Positions 1-10,260 of a DNA stretch of 64,000 nucleotides are shown piece after piece. Numbering within the stretch: position 1 is the first letter of the stretch; every line of letters starts with the position of its first letter. The stretch comes from an uncultured Saprospiraceae bacterium. Lineage in GTDB: Bacteria; Bacteroidota; Bacteroidia; Chitinophagales; Saprospiraceae. The notes beneath the pieces are model-generated. The model had not been told where the DNA came from, did no database searches, and worked only from the letters and a program-made list of their open reading frames with translations. Both the position numbers and the translations under genes were made by a program. The stretch is from positions 21,812 to 85,811 of the forward strand of contig CAKZUK010000006.1 of the NCBI GenBank assembly GCA_937921775.1. Direction: 5' to 3'.

Positions 1-3000
1 AATACAGTCGCAATAGGAACTTATTATTGGTTTGACTCGAATGGAAATTTACTAGCGGATGGCCCTAATTTTGAAACAGGAATGCTAACAGATTCCATGA
101 CCTATTATGTCATCGACTCCATCACATCTTTGTGTGCAAGTCCAAGTACACAGATACGAGTTAATGTTGAATCAAATCCAGAAATATTTACCATTGATCA
201 GCCTTCTATTTGTGCCTCAGAAACCTTTGATTTAAATACGGTCAGCATAACAGACGTTAACAATACTGCTGGTGTCATCAGTTTTCATTCTGCCACGCCA
301 ACATCATTTGCGAATTTGTTGACCAACACTATTGTCAGTCCAATTAATACAACGACTTATTATATTCGATCTACTACTGCGCTTGGATGTTTTGGTGAAA
401 CTAGTGTGGAACTCAGCATAAATACCTTGCCCACCGCCGAGATAAATCCGGCAGTTGATCCAATAGACCTTTGCGGAGATGACTTATTGACTATTTCAGC
501 AACTGAAGCTGGTACAGGTATGTCTCCCATGACCTATGAGTGGGATAATGGTTCGTCAAACCAACAACGGTTAATCACTCCAAATAATACGCCGGGTACT
601 GATAATTATAGTATCACGGTGACTGATGCATTGGGTTGTACTGACGAAGAAAGCATCTCAGTTAATACACTAATCAGTGTTACCGCAGTCGGGATCGACA
701 ATGTTTCTGACGTTTCTTTTTGTGGTGGGAATGATGGGAGTATTACACTGAATCCATTGGATGGAGATCCTCCTTATACTTATGAATGGTCTGGTCCAGT
801 AAGTGGAAGTGCCAGTAATATCAACGGGCCTTTTAGCTTGACGAGCTTAACTCAAGGCGCCTATAGCATAACGATTACGGATGATTCTTCACTGGCCTGT
901 GATCTTGTCATTCCGGCAATTATAATTAATGGGCCGGGAGCGATTATTGATTCAGTAATCAACATCATTCCTGCAACTTGTAATGGTCTGGCAAATGGGG
1001 CAATCGATATTACCGTAAACGGGAATACACCTGGTTTTATCTGGAGCAATGGAGCAACAACGGAAGATCTGAATGGCGTAGTGGCAGGAACTTATTCTGT
1101 AACAGTGATTGATGGATTTTGTAATACTATTTTGACCAACATTATTATTCCAGGGCCGGAGGATTTATTCCTAAACGTAACTGGATTCGGAAACGCCAAT
1201 TGTTATAGCGCTGCAGATGCTTGGATCAACGTAGAGGTAAGTGGAGGTGTGGCACCTTATGATTTTGAATGGAGTCATGGCCCTGATACGGAGGATGTAA
1301 ATAATTTATCCGCAGGATTTTATAGCTTGCTTGTTACGGATGCAAATGGCTGTGAGACAAGCTTAAGTAATTTTGAAATAGATGAGCCATCTGATTTTGT
1401 GATTACACTAGATAGTATTCAAGCTATAGATTGTAAGGGAGATGCACAAGGCTCCATTGAAATAAATATCCAAGGTGCTACTGCTCCATATACTTATCAG
1501 TGGAATAATGGAGATGATAGCGAAGACCTTTACTTTTTAGAGGCAGGAAGTTATATGGCTACCATTACGGATGCCAATGCTTGTACCGCTTTGACTAATG
1601 AATACCAAGTTACTGAACCTAGTGAATTGGATGCTTTGATCACCAATCTGGTAGCTCCTACCTGCAACCAAATTTTTGATGGTTCTCTTACTGTAACTGC
1701 TTTCGGAGGAACAGCCCCTTATACCTACGAATGGAATACTGGAGCGATAAGTAATACTATTGTTGATTTAGAACCGGGCATTTATCAAGCAACAATAATG
1801 GATGCAAAAGGCTGTACCATGCTTATTGGAGCGGTCGATTTAATTGCACCAACTTTTATGTTTATTGATGTGGTTCAGTTTGAAAATGAATCTTGTTTAG
1901 GATTACAGGATGGGTCTATTGATATAGAAATTACGGGTGGTACGGGACCTTATACTTACGAATGGAATAATGGAATGAGTACTCAAGATCTAAATAATTT
2001 GGCAGGAGGAGAATATACAATTACGATCACTGATGTAAATGGCTGCAATGTTATTTCAAACACTATAGAACTTCAATCACTTTCGCCACTTAGCTCATCT
2101 TTAGAAGCGCACGCCGATGTCTCTTGTTTTGGACAAAACGATGGTAGTATATACATAAGTATACCACCAAACTCAGGACCATATGAGTTTGATTGGAGTA
2201 ATGGTGAAACTACTCAAAATATTACAGCTCTTTCTCCTGGAGAATATGTTGCTACCATTACTGCTGCTACTGGCTGTACCTTTTACACGGATTCATTTTC
2301 AATAGAGGAACCTCCTGTGTTGGAACTTGAAGTTGTATCAACAGAAAGTCCTTCTTGCAATGGTTTTTTCAATGGAAATGTAGATATAAATGTTAGTGGA
2401 GGAAGCTTGCCATTTATCTACAGTTGGAATAATGGAATGGACACCGAAGATCTAAATAATGTTTCTGCAGGAAGTTATAATCTTGCTGTGATTGATAATA
2501 ATGGTTGTGTTATTTCTAGCTCAAATGTCAATTTAACAGAGCCTTCTGAGCTAGATATTACGGTTGCCACAATTAATGATGTAGGTTGTATTGATTCAAT
2601 TGGTGTGATTGATTTGGAAGTTTCAGGAGGAACAGGTCCCTATCATTATTTGTGGGAAACAGGTGATACTTTGCAAGACATTTACAACGTACCTGCTGGC
2701 TTTTATAACGTTTCTATCACTGACCATAATAATTGCCTCGCCTTGTTGTCTTCAATAGAAGTCCAGCAATTGGCAGATACTATTCAGGTTGTAAATACGG
2801 TAGTCAATCAGATCAGTTGTTTTGGTATGCAGGATGGTAGTATTGATATTGAAGTAGTCGGAGGTAACTATCCGTTTCAGTATACTTGGAGTAACGGTTA
2901 TCAAGATAGCTTGAACACAAACTTACCGGGGAGTACTTATAATGTTACAGTGACTGATAACTATGGTTGCGTTGGTATAACTCCTTGGATAGCAATTGAC

Positions 3001-4242
3001 AACCCCGAATTACTCACCTATCAAGTTACTCAAATTGTAAACAACAATTGTAGTGGAGATGCTCAGGGTTTAATCGATGTCATTGCTAATGGAGGTAACG
3101 AACCTTACACTTTTGAATGGAATACTGGTGCGGATACTTCTTACATTGATCAACTTTCTGGTGGGTCTTATATACTTACCATCACCGATGCAAATGCTTG
3201 TAGCGTAATCACCAATCCGCCTATCGTGCTAAGTGACGCAGGTACTTCTGTACAAACACAATTGATTGATTCAGAAAATATTTCTTGTTTTGGCTTGACC
3301 GATGGTAGTATCACCATTAATGCAAACGGTGGAGTAGGTGGCTACATTTATAGTTGGAGCAATGGCGAATCAGAAGCATCGATAGACGATCTTTTTGCAG
3401 GCTTTTACCAATGTACGGTTACAGACGCCAATGGATGTAGCACCATAACTCCGGGCTATATTCTAACGCAACCTGATGCACCTTTAGAAGTTGATTCATT
3501 TTCTGTTCAGTTAATGGATGTGACAACTTGTTATGGGGAAGATGGTTCAATAGATATGACAACAATTGGTGGGACCGCTCCTTATAGTTTCTTTTGGAAT
3601 GAAGGTTCCCTTGTAGAAGATATTGATGACTTGCCTTCCGGCGAATATCTTTGTTTTATTATTGATGCGCAGGGCTGTTCTACTTATTCAGAAACTTATG
3701 AAATATTGGAACCGGTCAATACTTTGGCTACCAATATCGTTTCTACTCCTGATACCAATAGTCTTTCCAATGGAACAGCCACCGTCCTTGTGAATGGAGG
3801 CGTTTGGCCTTTTGAATTTGATTGGGATGCTGCCGCCAATTTTCAAACCGATTCGGTCGCTACAGATCTGGCTACAGGACTATACGAGCTAACTATTACT
3901 GACGCTATTGATTGTACAAAGGTAACAACTATTTTTGTTGATACGATTTCTGTGATGACTTCTGCTATTTCTGATTTTTCAAATTTCGGATCCATAGAAT
4001 ACTTCCCGAATCCAAGCCCTGGAAATCTAGTAGTGAAAATAGACTTACACGATTTTGCAAAAGTAGAAGTCGCTATTCATTCCCTTTTAGGTCAAAGCTT
4101 AATTATTGAAAAGCGTATAAACCCATCTGATAATTTTGACTTTAATTTTGATCTGACAGCTTACCCTTCTGGCGTTTACTTCCTTCAAATTATTGTTGAT
4201 GGCAAACAAACCACTAGCAGGAAAATCGTGTTGAGCAAGTAA
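1..4242 (+). CDS. Large secreted SprB-repeat protein with T9SS type A sorting domain (5' partial)
   Basis: The frame is open from the first base, so the N-terminus lies outside the window; at least 1,413 residues are present. The visible start is Ig-like. From about base 710 there are about 13 SprB-type repeats plus one degenerate copy near 3740-3920, each with the pattern C-G-x-x-D-G-S-I, GGTxPYxYxW-NG, and a closing YxxTITDxxGC. The last 80 residues form a T9SS type A domain (FPNPSPG motif, GVYFLQI, terminal KIVLSK). SprB repeats are known from the gliding adhesin SprB and other surface proteins of Bacteroidota. The protein is probably exported by Sec, moved through the outer membrane by T9SS and anchored or released. 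An adhesive role is inference. One Cys opens and one closes each repeat, so disulfides are possible. It is followed by repeat element A and another T9SS cargo gene. Confidence 0.9.
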   Translation, partial: NTVAIGTYYWFDSNGNLLADGPNFETGMLTDSMTYYVIDSITSLCASPSTQIRVNVESNPEIFTIDQPSICASETFDLNTVSITDVNNTAGVISFHSATPTSFANLLTNTIVSPINTTTYYIRSTTALGCFGETSVELSINTLPTAEINPAVDPIDLCGDDLLTISATEAGTGMSPMTYEWDNGSSNQQRLITPNNTPGTDNYSITVTDALGCTDEESISVNTLISVTAVGIDNVSDVSFCGGNDGSITLNPLDGDPPYTYEWSGPVSGSASNINGPFSLTSLTQGAYSITITDDSSLACDLVIPAIIINGPGAIIDSVINIIPATCNGLANGAIDITVNGNTPGFIWSNGATTEDLNGVVAGTYSVTVIDGFCNTILTNIIIPGPEDLFLNVTGFGNANCYSAADAWINVEVSGGVAPYDFEWSHGPDTEDVNNLSAGFYSLLVTDANGCETSLSNFEIDEPSDFVITLDSIQAIDCKGDAQGSIEINIQGATAPYTYQWNNGDDSEDLYFLEAGSYMATITDANACTALTNEYQVTEPSELDALITNLVAPTCNQIFDGSLTVTAFGGTAPYTYEWNTGAISNTIVDLEPGIYQATIMDAKGCTMLIGAVDLIAPTFMFIDVVQFENESCLGLQDGSIDIEITGGTGPYTYEWNNGMSTQDLNNLAGGEYTITITDVNGCNVISNTIELQSLSPLSSSLEAHADVSCFGQNDGSIYISIPPNSGPYEFDWSNGETTQNITALSPGEYVATITAATGCTFYTDSFSIEEPPVLELEVVSTESPSCNGFFNGNVDINVSGGSLPFIYSWNNGMDTEDLNNVSAGSYNLAVIDNNGCVISSSNVNLTEPSELDITVATINDVGCIDSIGVIDLEVSGGTGPYHYLWETGDTLQDIYNVPAGFYNVSITDHNNCLALLSSIEVQQLADTIQVVNTVVNQISCFGMQDGSIDIEVVGGNYPFQYTWSNGYQDSLNTNLPGSTYNVTVTDNYGCVGITPWIAIDNPELLTYQVTQIVNNNCSGDAQGLIDVIANGGNEPYTFEWNTGADTSYIDQLSGGSYILTITDANACSVITNPPIVLSDAGTSVQTQLIDSENISCFGLTDGSITINANGGVGGYIYSWSNGESEASIDDLFAGFYQCTVTDANGCSTITPGYILTQPDAPLEVDSFSVQLMDVTTCYGEDGSIDMTTIGGTAPYSFFWNEGSLVEDIDDLPSGEYLCFIIDAQGCSTYSETYEILEPVNTLATNIVSTPDTNSLSNGTATVLVNGGVWPFEFDWDAAANFQTDSVATDLATGLYELTITDAIDCTKVTTIFVDTISVMTSAISDFSNFGSIEYFPNPSPGNLVVKIDLHDFAKVEVAIHSLLGQSLIIEKRINPSDNFDFNFDLTAYPSGVYFLQIIVDGKQTTSRKIVLSK

Positions 4243-4258
4243 GTAATGTGCAGGATTA

Positions 4259-4320
4259 AATTTACTTAGCGCTTGACCGATAGGGGATTAGCCTGTGAAT
4301 TTATAAAAATGTTAAAAGGG
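4259..4320 (+). repeat. Dispersed intergenic repeat, copy A
   Basis: This 62-base stretch closely matches 15623-15685. Shared blocks include TTTACT-AGCG, TTGACC, TAGCCTG or TAAGCCTG, GAATTT or TAATTT, and TAAAAATGTTAAA. Here it lies just after the stop of the first cargo gene and about 320 bases before the second. The rest of 4321-4638 holds no gene that I can see. Confidence 0.6.
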
Positions 4321-4638
4321 AAATACCAAACACTTACTTAAACAGAGCATTGAAAGCTGGAAGATGCAAGCTCTCCTTAGACGAAGATCAACATAGAAGT
4401 AAAATTCCATTCCAATTTCTACCAGTCAGGCAGGTTCTCATCCCCTCCTTTGTCACATACTAGCATAAAACAAAATACAAATCTCTTCAGTAAAGCTTTT
4501 TGATGCTTATATGCTATATTTATTCCTTAACGGACCTTGCCGAATTTACAATTAATGGTTCTTTGGCTGAGAATAAATTGTTCTACACCACAAGTCAAAG
4601 AGTTTAATTTTTTACAAATCAATGAAAATTCAAAGCTT

Positions 4639-7600
4639 ATGAAAATCTTTCGACAAATGTTTATCGTTGTTCTGATACTGCTTTTGCAGAATATAGTGGA
4701 AGCACAACAACTCGATTCTCCAACTTCAAGTCCCGATCTTAAAGCGCTAAAAAGTAAATTAGTTTTCCATGGACTAACCAGTCCGATTGGTGAAGTCAAT
4801 AACCCAAATGTATTAACACCAAACAACAAAAGAAAACGAGCAAAGCGTGAACGTCGGGCACGAATTCCAAATTTTGAGTACAATGTGCCAATGGCCAACA
4901 ACAACCCAAACCCTTTGCCACAGAATGGTGACCCTTTGGTTGCTCCTCCTTCTTTTACAGTCGTGACTGGAGTAGAAGTAATTCCCGATTTAATTTTTGA
5001 CGGAATGGAAGAGGAAGAGTTATTGTTTGTAAGTGTGCCAGATGATAATGGAGATGTAAGCCCCGATCATTATATCCAAACTGCAAACTCCAGTGAAGGT
5101 GCTTATTACGAAATCTTCGATAAGGATGGCAACACTGTTTTTGGACCTGAATCCTGTCAAGACTTTTGGACGCCTTTTAATGCGAATGGATTAGGTGATC
5201 CTATAGTGACCTGGGATCAAGAGGCAAGTCGTTGGATGATCACAGAACTGAGCTTTGATTTTACTTCAATGCTTATCGCAATTTCTGAAACGGATGACCC
5301 ACTAGGAAGCTGGTATGTTTATGAATTTCAATCTCCTTTTGGCTTACCTGATTATCCCAAATATGGTATTTGGTCTGACGGTTATTACGTAACAACCAAT
5401 GAGTACATTTCGAATGGAAGTGATATGGACAATCATATTCCAATTTACATTATGGAGAGAGATAAAATGTTAAATGGTGATCCGGATGCAGATGTTCAAA
5501 TAATTGGTATTCCGAAATTTCAAGAAAGTTCCTCCGGCTTTTTTGTTTTTCAAACAGCAACACCTGCTAATTGGGAAGGAACTACGCCACCACCAGCTGG
5601 TAGTGGATTTCCTGCAGTACGCATCTATGACGATGCTTGGGATGGCGGACAAGATTTGGTAGAATTGTGGGAAGTTTCAGTTGATTGGGATGATGAAAAT
5701 AATACCGCTATTGTAGGACCAACAGAAATGCCAACCGCACCTTTTGATTCTAACCTGTGCGATGGTGACATTTTTAATTGCTTACAGGAGTCAGATGGTT
5801 CTTTTATATCTGCACTCCAGCAAGTGGTGATGAATCGAGTTACTTATAGAAATTTTACCAGTTATGAAGCGATCGTTATGACTTTTTCAGTAAACGTAGA
5901 TCAAGTAGATGAGCGTTCAGGTGTAAGATGGTGTGAACTCCGCAAAACACCTGGTACAGACTGGTCACTCTATCAAGAAGGTACTGTTTCAAATGAAACC
6001 AATCATATTTTTATGCCAACGATTGGAATGGATGCCTCGGGAAGTATTGCGCTCGGTTATTCTGAAATGGGTCCAGATAAATTCCTTTCACTAAGTTTTA
6101 CTGGACGTCGTTCTAGTGATGAACTTGGAGAAATGACGGTAGAGCCTTACGAAATTGCTACAGGTGAAAGTTATCACGATGGTAATCGCTGGGGTGATTA
6201 TGCTTCAATGACGGTTGATCCAGTCGACGGGCGAACATTCTGGTTTTCTGGTGAATACACCAAAGCCGATAATATTTGGGGAACCAAAATAGCGACCTTC
6301 CAAATCAGAAGAGATACCAATGATGTGGGGCCATTCGCGCTTATAAGTCCAATGACTTCAGCTTACCTTACCGACACTGAGACCGTAGAAGCGGTGTTCA
6401 AAAATTTTGGTTATGCTCCACAGGCTGATTTTGAAGTAGGTTATATTTTTGATGGCCTGCTTTCTGAAACTCAGATGATCACAGACACCATTCAGCCGGA
6501 TAGTTCGGTAACTGTTATCTTCACTATGCCAGTTGATATGGATGAGATTAGACAATACGATTTTAAACTCTTTACAGGAATGTCGACTGACGAAAATATA
6601 TTGAACGACACGCTTCGATTGGTGGTAGAGAAACTGACACGATGGGATGCTGCTATTACAGAATTTTCGGGAATAGGACAAGGAATTATTTGCGACTCTA
6701 GCTATATGACCGATATTACTTTACTGAATGTTGGACAAGAACAAATGACAGAAGCTACTGTTTATTGGCAGTTTAATGGAGGAGTAATTAATCAGGTAGA
6801 TTGGACAGGTAGTTTAGCGCCAAGTGAATCGGATTTAATCACCATTAATTTGGCTCCTTTACTTGATGGTAACAACAGCTTGCTTGCTTATTCCAGCAAT
6901 CCTAATGGTGTGATGGATGAGGATGTTTCAAACGATACACTTAGTCGACCTTTTATGGCAACGACTGATGGTCGAACCATTTCGCTGGAAGTAGAAACAG
7001 ACTTTTTTACGAATGAAAATAGTTGGGAATTGCTCAATGATAATGGCGACATAATTTATAGTGGAGGACCTTATAATCAAGCTCAAGTGCTTTTTACGGA
7101 AGAATGGTGTTTGCCCCTAGGTTGCTACACTTTTATCTTCTATGATCTAATGGGTAATGGTGTATTCTTTGGTGGTTACACCATTACAGATGATGATGGA
7201 ACAGAACTAGCAAGTCTGATTAATCAGAATTTCGGATTTGAAGAAACCAACGATTTCTGTGTTAATTTCCAATGTATGTTATCCGCAGACTTGACGCCTT
7301 CGCCTGAGACTTCTCCAGGAGCTGGTGATGGTGCTATCATTGTGAGTACCAACAACGGAACGGCTCCGTTTGAATACAGCCTTAATGGGAATCCTTCACA
7401 ATCAACACCAGTCATCTCAGGTTTGCCTGCAGGAAATTATACGGTTATCGTTACAGATGCAAATGATTGTTCATCAGTTGTGGAAGTAGATGTCCCCGTT
7501 TGTAATATCACCTTTAGTGTATCTGCTATGCAAGAATCGTCAACAGGAGCTGCCGATGGTTCTATTGAAGTAAACGTTGGATCAGGGAATGCTCCTTATC

Positions 7601-8016
7601 AATATAGTATTGATGGAACAAGCTTCCAATCGTCTCCACTTTTTGAAAACCTTGGAGCTGGGGATTATACGATTCTAGTTCAGGATGCTTTAGGTTGTGA
7701 ACGAACGATTGACATCGAAATATCAACCTTGTCGGGGCTTATTGAAACTACTTACGGTACCTCTGTCAAAGTATATCCTAATCCAAGTTCAGACGGTTAT
7801 GTAGTGATTGATGTACACGGTTTAAATAATGCGGACTTCGTATATTTTGATGTGATGGATGTAAGTGGGAAGGTTGTTCAACGTGCCCGATTGGCTCCGG
7901 TGAATGATTATCATACTGGAAGATTCTCAATTGTTAATTTCCCAGATGGTGTTTACTTTGTTCGCTTTAAGCATGATCAGCTAAATGAAGCTGTTCGTAT
8001 AGTGAAGAAGGGTTAG
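4639..8016 (+). CDS. Secreted propeller-like protein with two SprB repeats and T9SS type A sorting domain
   Basis: The protein has 1,125 residues. I chose the ATG at 4639 because it directly opens a signal peptide (MKIFRQMFIVVLILLLQN, cleavage after VEAQ). An upstream in-frame TTG at 4537 would add 34 residues ahead of the signal and is unlikely. After a basic linker (RKRAKRERRAR) comes a region of about 450 residues rich in W, D and aromatic strands, resembling sialidase-type or other beta-propellers, with no catalytic signature I recognise. CARDB-like beta domains follow, then two SprB-type repeats (about bases 7285-7480 and 7515-7710). The C-terminus is a T9SS type A domain (VYPNPSSDG, DGVYFVRF). 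It is therefore predicted to be a Sec- and T9SS-exported surface or secreted protein of unknown substrate. It ends ahead of a strong hairpin terminator. Confidence 0.88.
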   Translation: MKIFRQMFIVVLILLLQNIVEAQQLDSPTSSPDLKALKSKLVFHGLTSPIGEVNNPNVLTPNNKRKRAKRERRARIPNFEYNVPMANNNPNPLPQNGDPLVAPPSFTVVTGVEVIPDLIFDGMEEEELLFVSVPDDNGDVSPDHYIQTANSSEGAYYEIFDKDGNTVFGPESCQDFWTPFNANGLGDPIVTWDQEASRWMITELSFDFTSMLIAISETDDPLGSWYVYEFQSPFGLPDYPKYGIWSDGYYVTTNEYISNGSDMDNHIPIYIMERDKMLNGDPDADVQIIGIPKFQESSSGFFVFQTATPANWEGTTPPPAGSGFPAVRIYDDAWDGGQDLVELWEVSVDWDDENNTAIVGPTEMPTAPFDSNLCDGDIFNCLQESDGSFISALQQVVMNRVTYRNFTSYEAIVMTFSVNVDQVDERSGVRWCELRKTPGTDWSLYQEGTVSNETNHIFMPTIGMDASGSIALGYSEMGPDKFLSLSFTGRRSSDELGEMTVEPYEIATGESYHDGNRWGDYASMTVDPVDGRTFWFSGEYTKADNIWGTKIATFQIRRDTNDVGPFALISPMTSAYLTDTETVEAVFKNFGYAPQADFEVGYIFDGLLSETQMITDTIQPDSSVTVIFTMPVDMDEIRQYDFKLFTGMSTDENILNDTLRLVVEKLTRWDAAITEFSGIGQGIICDSSYMTDITLLNVGQEQMTEATVYWQFNGGVINQVDWTGSLAPSESDLITINLAPLLDGNNSLLAYSSNPNGVMDEDVSNDTLSRPFMATTDGRTISLEVETDFFTNENSWELLNDNGDIIYSGGPYNQAQVLFTEEWCLPLGCYTFIFYDLMGNGVFFGGYTITDDDGTELASLINQNFGFEETNDFCVNFQCMLSADLTPSPETSPGAGDGAIIVSTNNGTAPFEYSLNGNPSQSTPVISGLPAGNYTVIVTDANDCSSVVEVDVPVCNITFSVSAMQESSTGAADGSIEVNVGSGNAPYQYSIDGTSFQSSPLFENLGAGDYTILVQDALGCERTIDIEISTLSGLIETTYGTSVKVYPNPSSDGYVVIDVHGLNNADFVYFDVMDVSGKVVQRARLAPVNDYHTGRFSIVNFPDGVYFVRFKHDQLNEAVRIVKKG

Positions 8017-8107
8017 CAGACGGGAATGGAGCACGGATTGAACTGGTTTCGACGGACTTTTTTCGACGGAGCATACAATCATTAAAACGTGTCAATCAAT
8101 AAATCAA

Positions 8108-8146
8108 AAAGAGCTTGTTTACGATAAAATCGTAAACAAGCTCTTT
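8108..8146. terminator. Bidirectional terminator
   Basis: A perfect 18-bp stem (8108-8125 with 8129-8146) closes a 3-base AAA loop; the outer ends are AAA and TTT. It lies between two convergent genes, the cargo gene ending at 8016 and the PorE-like gene ending at 8263, so it can serve both strands. Confidence 0.85.
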
Positions 8147-8262
8147 CAACTTAAAAGAAAAAATCCGTCTTTATCTGTTCAATCCCTGTCTGTCTAGCTG
8201 CTCGCTAGATAGATCCCATTCTATTAAGTGGGCCTTGCTACAAGTCCGCGATAGAAACAAAC

Positions 8263-10260
8263 TTACTCCACAATCTTAAAGGTAGTACGACGATTAATCT
8301 GATGTTCCTCTTCTGTACATTTATTACAAATACAAGCTACTGCTGGAGCTCCTTTTCCGTATCCAACAGCCGTCAATCGATCGCTGGAGATACCCAGTTT
8401 AGTAATCAAATAATCCACTGCCGACTGTGCACGACGTTGAGAAAGGTCTTTGTTGTATTTTGTTTTACCTCGACAATCGGTGTGCGAAGATAGTTGGATT
8501 TTTATTTTAGGATTTTGTTTTAGAATACCTGCTAGATTGATAAGCGTAGGTTCTGCATCGGCACGAATGAAGGCTTCATTATAATCATAATAAATATTCT
8601 CCAAGGTGATTTCCTTGTTTTTGAAAATTTTATCTAAAACGATTTCAACTTCATAAGTCGTAATTGGATTTGCTGGATCTTTCCCAATTCCTTTTGATGA
8701 GAAGCGACCGGTATTATTCAAATAGCCATCCTTAGCTCCTAGGAAACTGTAATCCATATTCTCTTCTAGTTCGATACTGAATTTTCCATCAGGGCCAACG
8801 ATTATATTTTCTGACTTAGCATTAAAGCTAATAGTGCTGGTAGCTTGATCTAATGGTTTACGACCAATTACTTCAGAGTTTGGATTGCTAGGATCGCGAT
8901 ATATTTTTTCTAAAATAAAACCATTCAACAGCATTTTGTAAACGATGGGCTCAGGTTCCTTCGTAGTGTCAACTGGAGGAGGGGGAGGAGGCAAGCCTTT
9001 TTCAAAACGATAAATATCGTCACTGCCTTTTCCGTTTTCTCGACTAGAAGAAAAATATCCAGCTTGCAAAACACCATCTTTCGCTGGAGCTCTCGGGTCA
9101 ATGATGAAACCAAAATCATCTGCTCCAGAGTTAATAGGTGGCTTTAGGTTGTAAACAGGAGTCCAGTTGTCCCCATCAATTTTAAAACTTTTGAAAACAT
9201 CAAGGCCACCTAATCCCGTGTGGTAATCAGAAGCAAAGTAAAGGGTGTCTTTGTCAATAAAAGGAAATTTTTCATTGCCATCCGTGTTGATGGTGCGCCC
9301 CATAAGTCGCGGGATATCCCAGCCCTCAGGTGTTCGGTCAACGGAGTAGATATCATAGCCACCCCAACCTTCAGGATGATTACAAGAAAAGTAAAGTGTG
9401 CCACCATCAGGAGTAAGTGAGGGGTGACCATAGTTGACTTTATCTTCTACGAAGCTAAGTACAGTTGGCGCAGCCCAGCTGTCACCGTCCTTTTTGCTTA
9501 CCATGAGCTTGCAATACACATCCGTCCGTCCCATTTCACTAAAGCAACGAGAGAAGTACATTTCTGAAAAGTCATTATTGAAAGAAACAGTACCCTCATT
9601 GTTTGGGGTATTGATAGTCGCATCAAAAGGTTCTGCGGAATTAGATTTTAGGTTAACCAAAAAGAGGTCAGAGAAATTGCTGCCAGTCCAGTTGTAAGTT
9701 TCATCTCCTGTGCTTTGGTTTCGGTCAGATGTAATGACTAAGAATTCATCGCCATAAGTTGTTGGAGCATATTCTGCGCTGCCAGTATTGAAAGAGGAGA
9801 TTTCTACTTTGTATACATTATCAGCGCTACCTTTTTTCCAATCGATGGCTTGGTTGCAGGCAGTTATTTCTCTGCGATATTCGTAAGGGCTACCAATTTC
9901 AAGGCCAAGGTTTTTGAAAGCAGCGGCAGCTTCTTTGTATTGCTCATTCTTTTTGAGTGCAAAAGCATATTCTTTCAGTGCATCAATTCCAAATTGATTG
10001 TCATAAGCAATTTTGTACCATTTTATTGATGCTTCATTTTTGTTCATTCTACGATATGACTCGCCTATGAAAAAAGCTTTCTTGCCTTTTTCAACCCGAC
10101 TCTTAGATTTGTTGTATTCCTTAGTCAGCATGTTAGCCGCAACAGCATACTGCTTTCGCTCAAAAGCGGTATCACCATCACGTATCTTTTGTGTAAACGT
10201 GCAGGCACTAATGAGGAGTACAATCAGAAAGTAAAATGATAGGGTATTACTTTTAAACAT
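8263..10260 (-). CDS. PorE-like OmpA family lipoprotein (TPR, PD40 propeller, CRD, OmpA)
   Basis: The protein has 665 residues. The ATG at 10260 begins a lipoprotein signal with lipobox ISAC (Cys20); a TTG at 10284 would add eight residues and is less likely. Domains in order: helical TPR-like region (about 25-130), PD40/WD40-like propeller (about 155-415, with repeated SPDG- and YFASD-like strands), a Pro-rich linker, a carboxypeptidase-regulatory-like beta domain (about 440-545), and an OmpA peptidoglycan-binding domain (about 547-665) with THTDCRG-like SSHTDCRG, N-x-x-LSQRRA and a closing RRTTFKIV. The order and length match PorE of Porphyromonas gingivalis, which ties the T9SS to peptidoglycan. 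Several paralogs with this layout usually exist per genome, so orthology to PorE is not proven. Two T9SS cargo genes sit next to it on the other strand. Confidence 0.85.
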   Translation of the reverse strand: MFKSNTLSFYFLIVLLISACTFTQKIRDGDTAFERKQYAVAANMLTKEYNKSKSRVEKGKKAFFIGESYRRMNKNEASIKWYKIAYDNQFGIDALKEYAFALKKNEQYKEAAAAFKNLGLEIGSPYEYRREITACNQAIDWKKGSADNVYKVEISSFNTGSAEYAPTTYGDEFLVITSDRNQSTGDETYNWTGSNFSDLFLVNLKSNSAEPFDATINTPNNEGTVSFNNDFSEMYFSRCFSEMGRTDVYCKLMVSKKDGDSWAAPTVLSFVEDKVNYGHPSLTPDGGTLYFSCNHPEGWGGYDIYSVDRTPEGWDIPRLMGRTINTDGNEKFPFIDKDTLYFASDYHTGLGGLDVFKSFKIDGDNWTPVYNLKPPINSGADDFGFIIDPRAPAKDGVLQAGYFSSSRENGKGSDDIYRFEKGLPPPPPPVDTTKEPEPIVYKMLLNGFILEKIYRDPSNPNSEVIGRKPLDQATSTISFNAKSENIIVGPDGKFSIELEENMDYSFLGAKDGYLNNTGRFSSKGIGKDPANPITTYEVEIVLDKIFKNKEITLENIYYDYNEAFIRADAEPTLINLAGILKQNPKIKIQLSSHTDCRGKTKYNKDLSQRRAQSAVDYLITKLGISSDRLTAVGYGKGAPAVACICNKCTEEEHQINRRTTFKIVE

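Noticed and set aside
710..3950. CRISPR-like regular spacing of repeats
   Set aside because: The periodicity comes from SprB protein repeats of about 75-80 codons. The DNA units differ strongly from each other and encode one continuous frame.
4527..4904. Minus-strand open frame opposite the start of the second cargo gene
   Set aside because: It mirrors the coding strand of a gene with a clear signal peptide and shows no protein-like features of its own.
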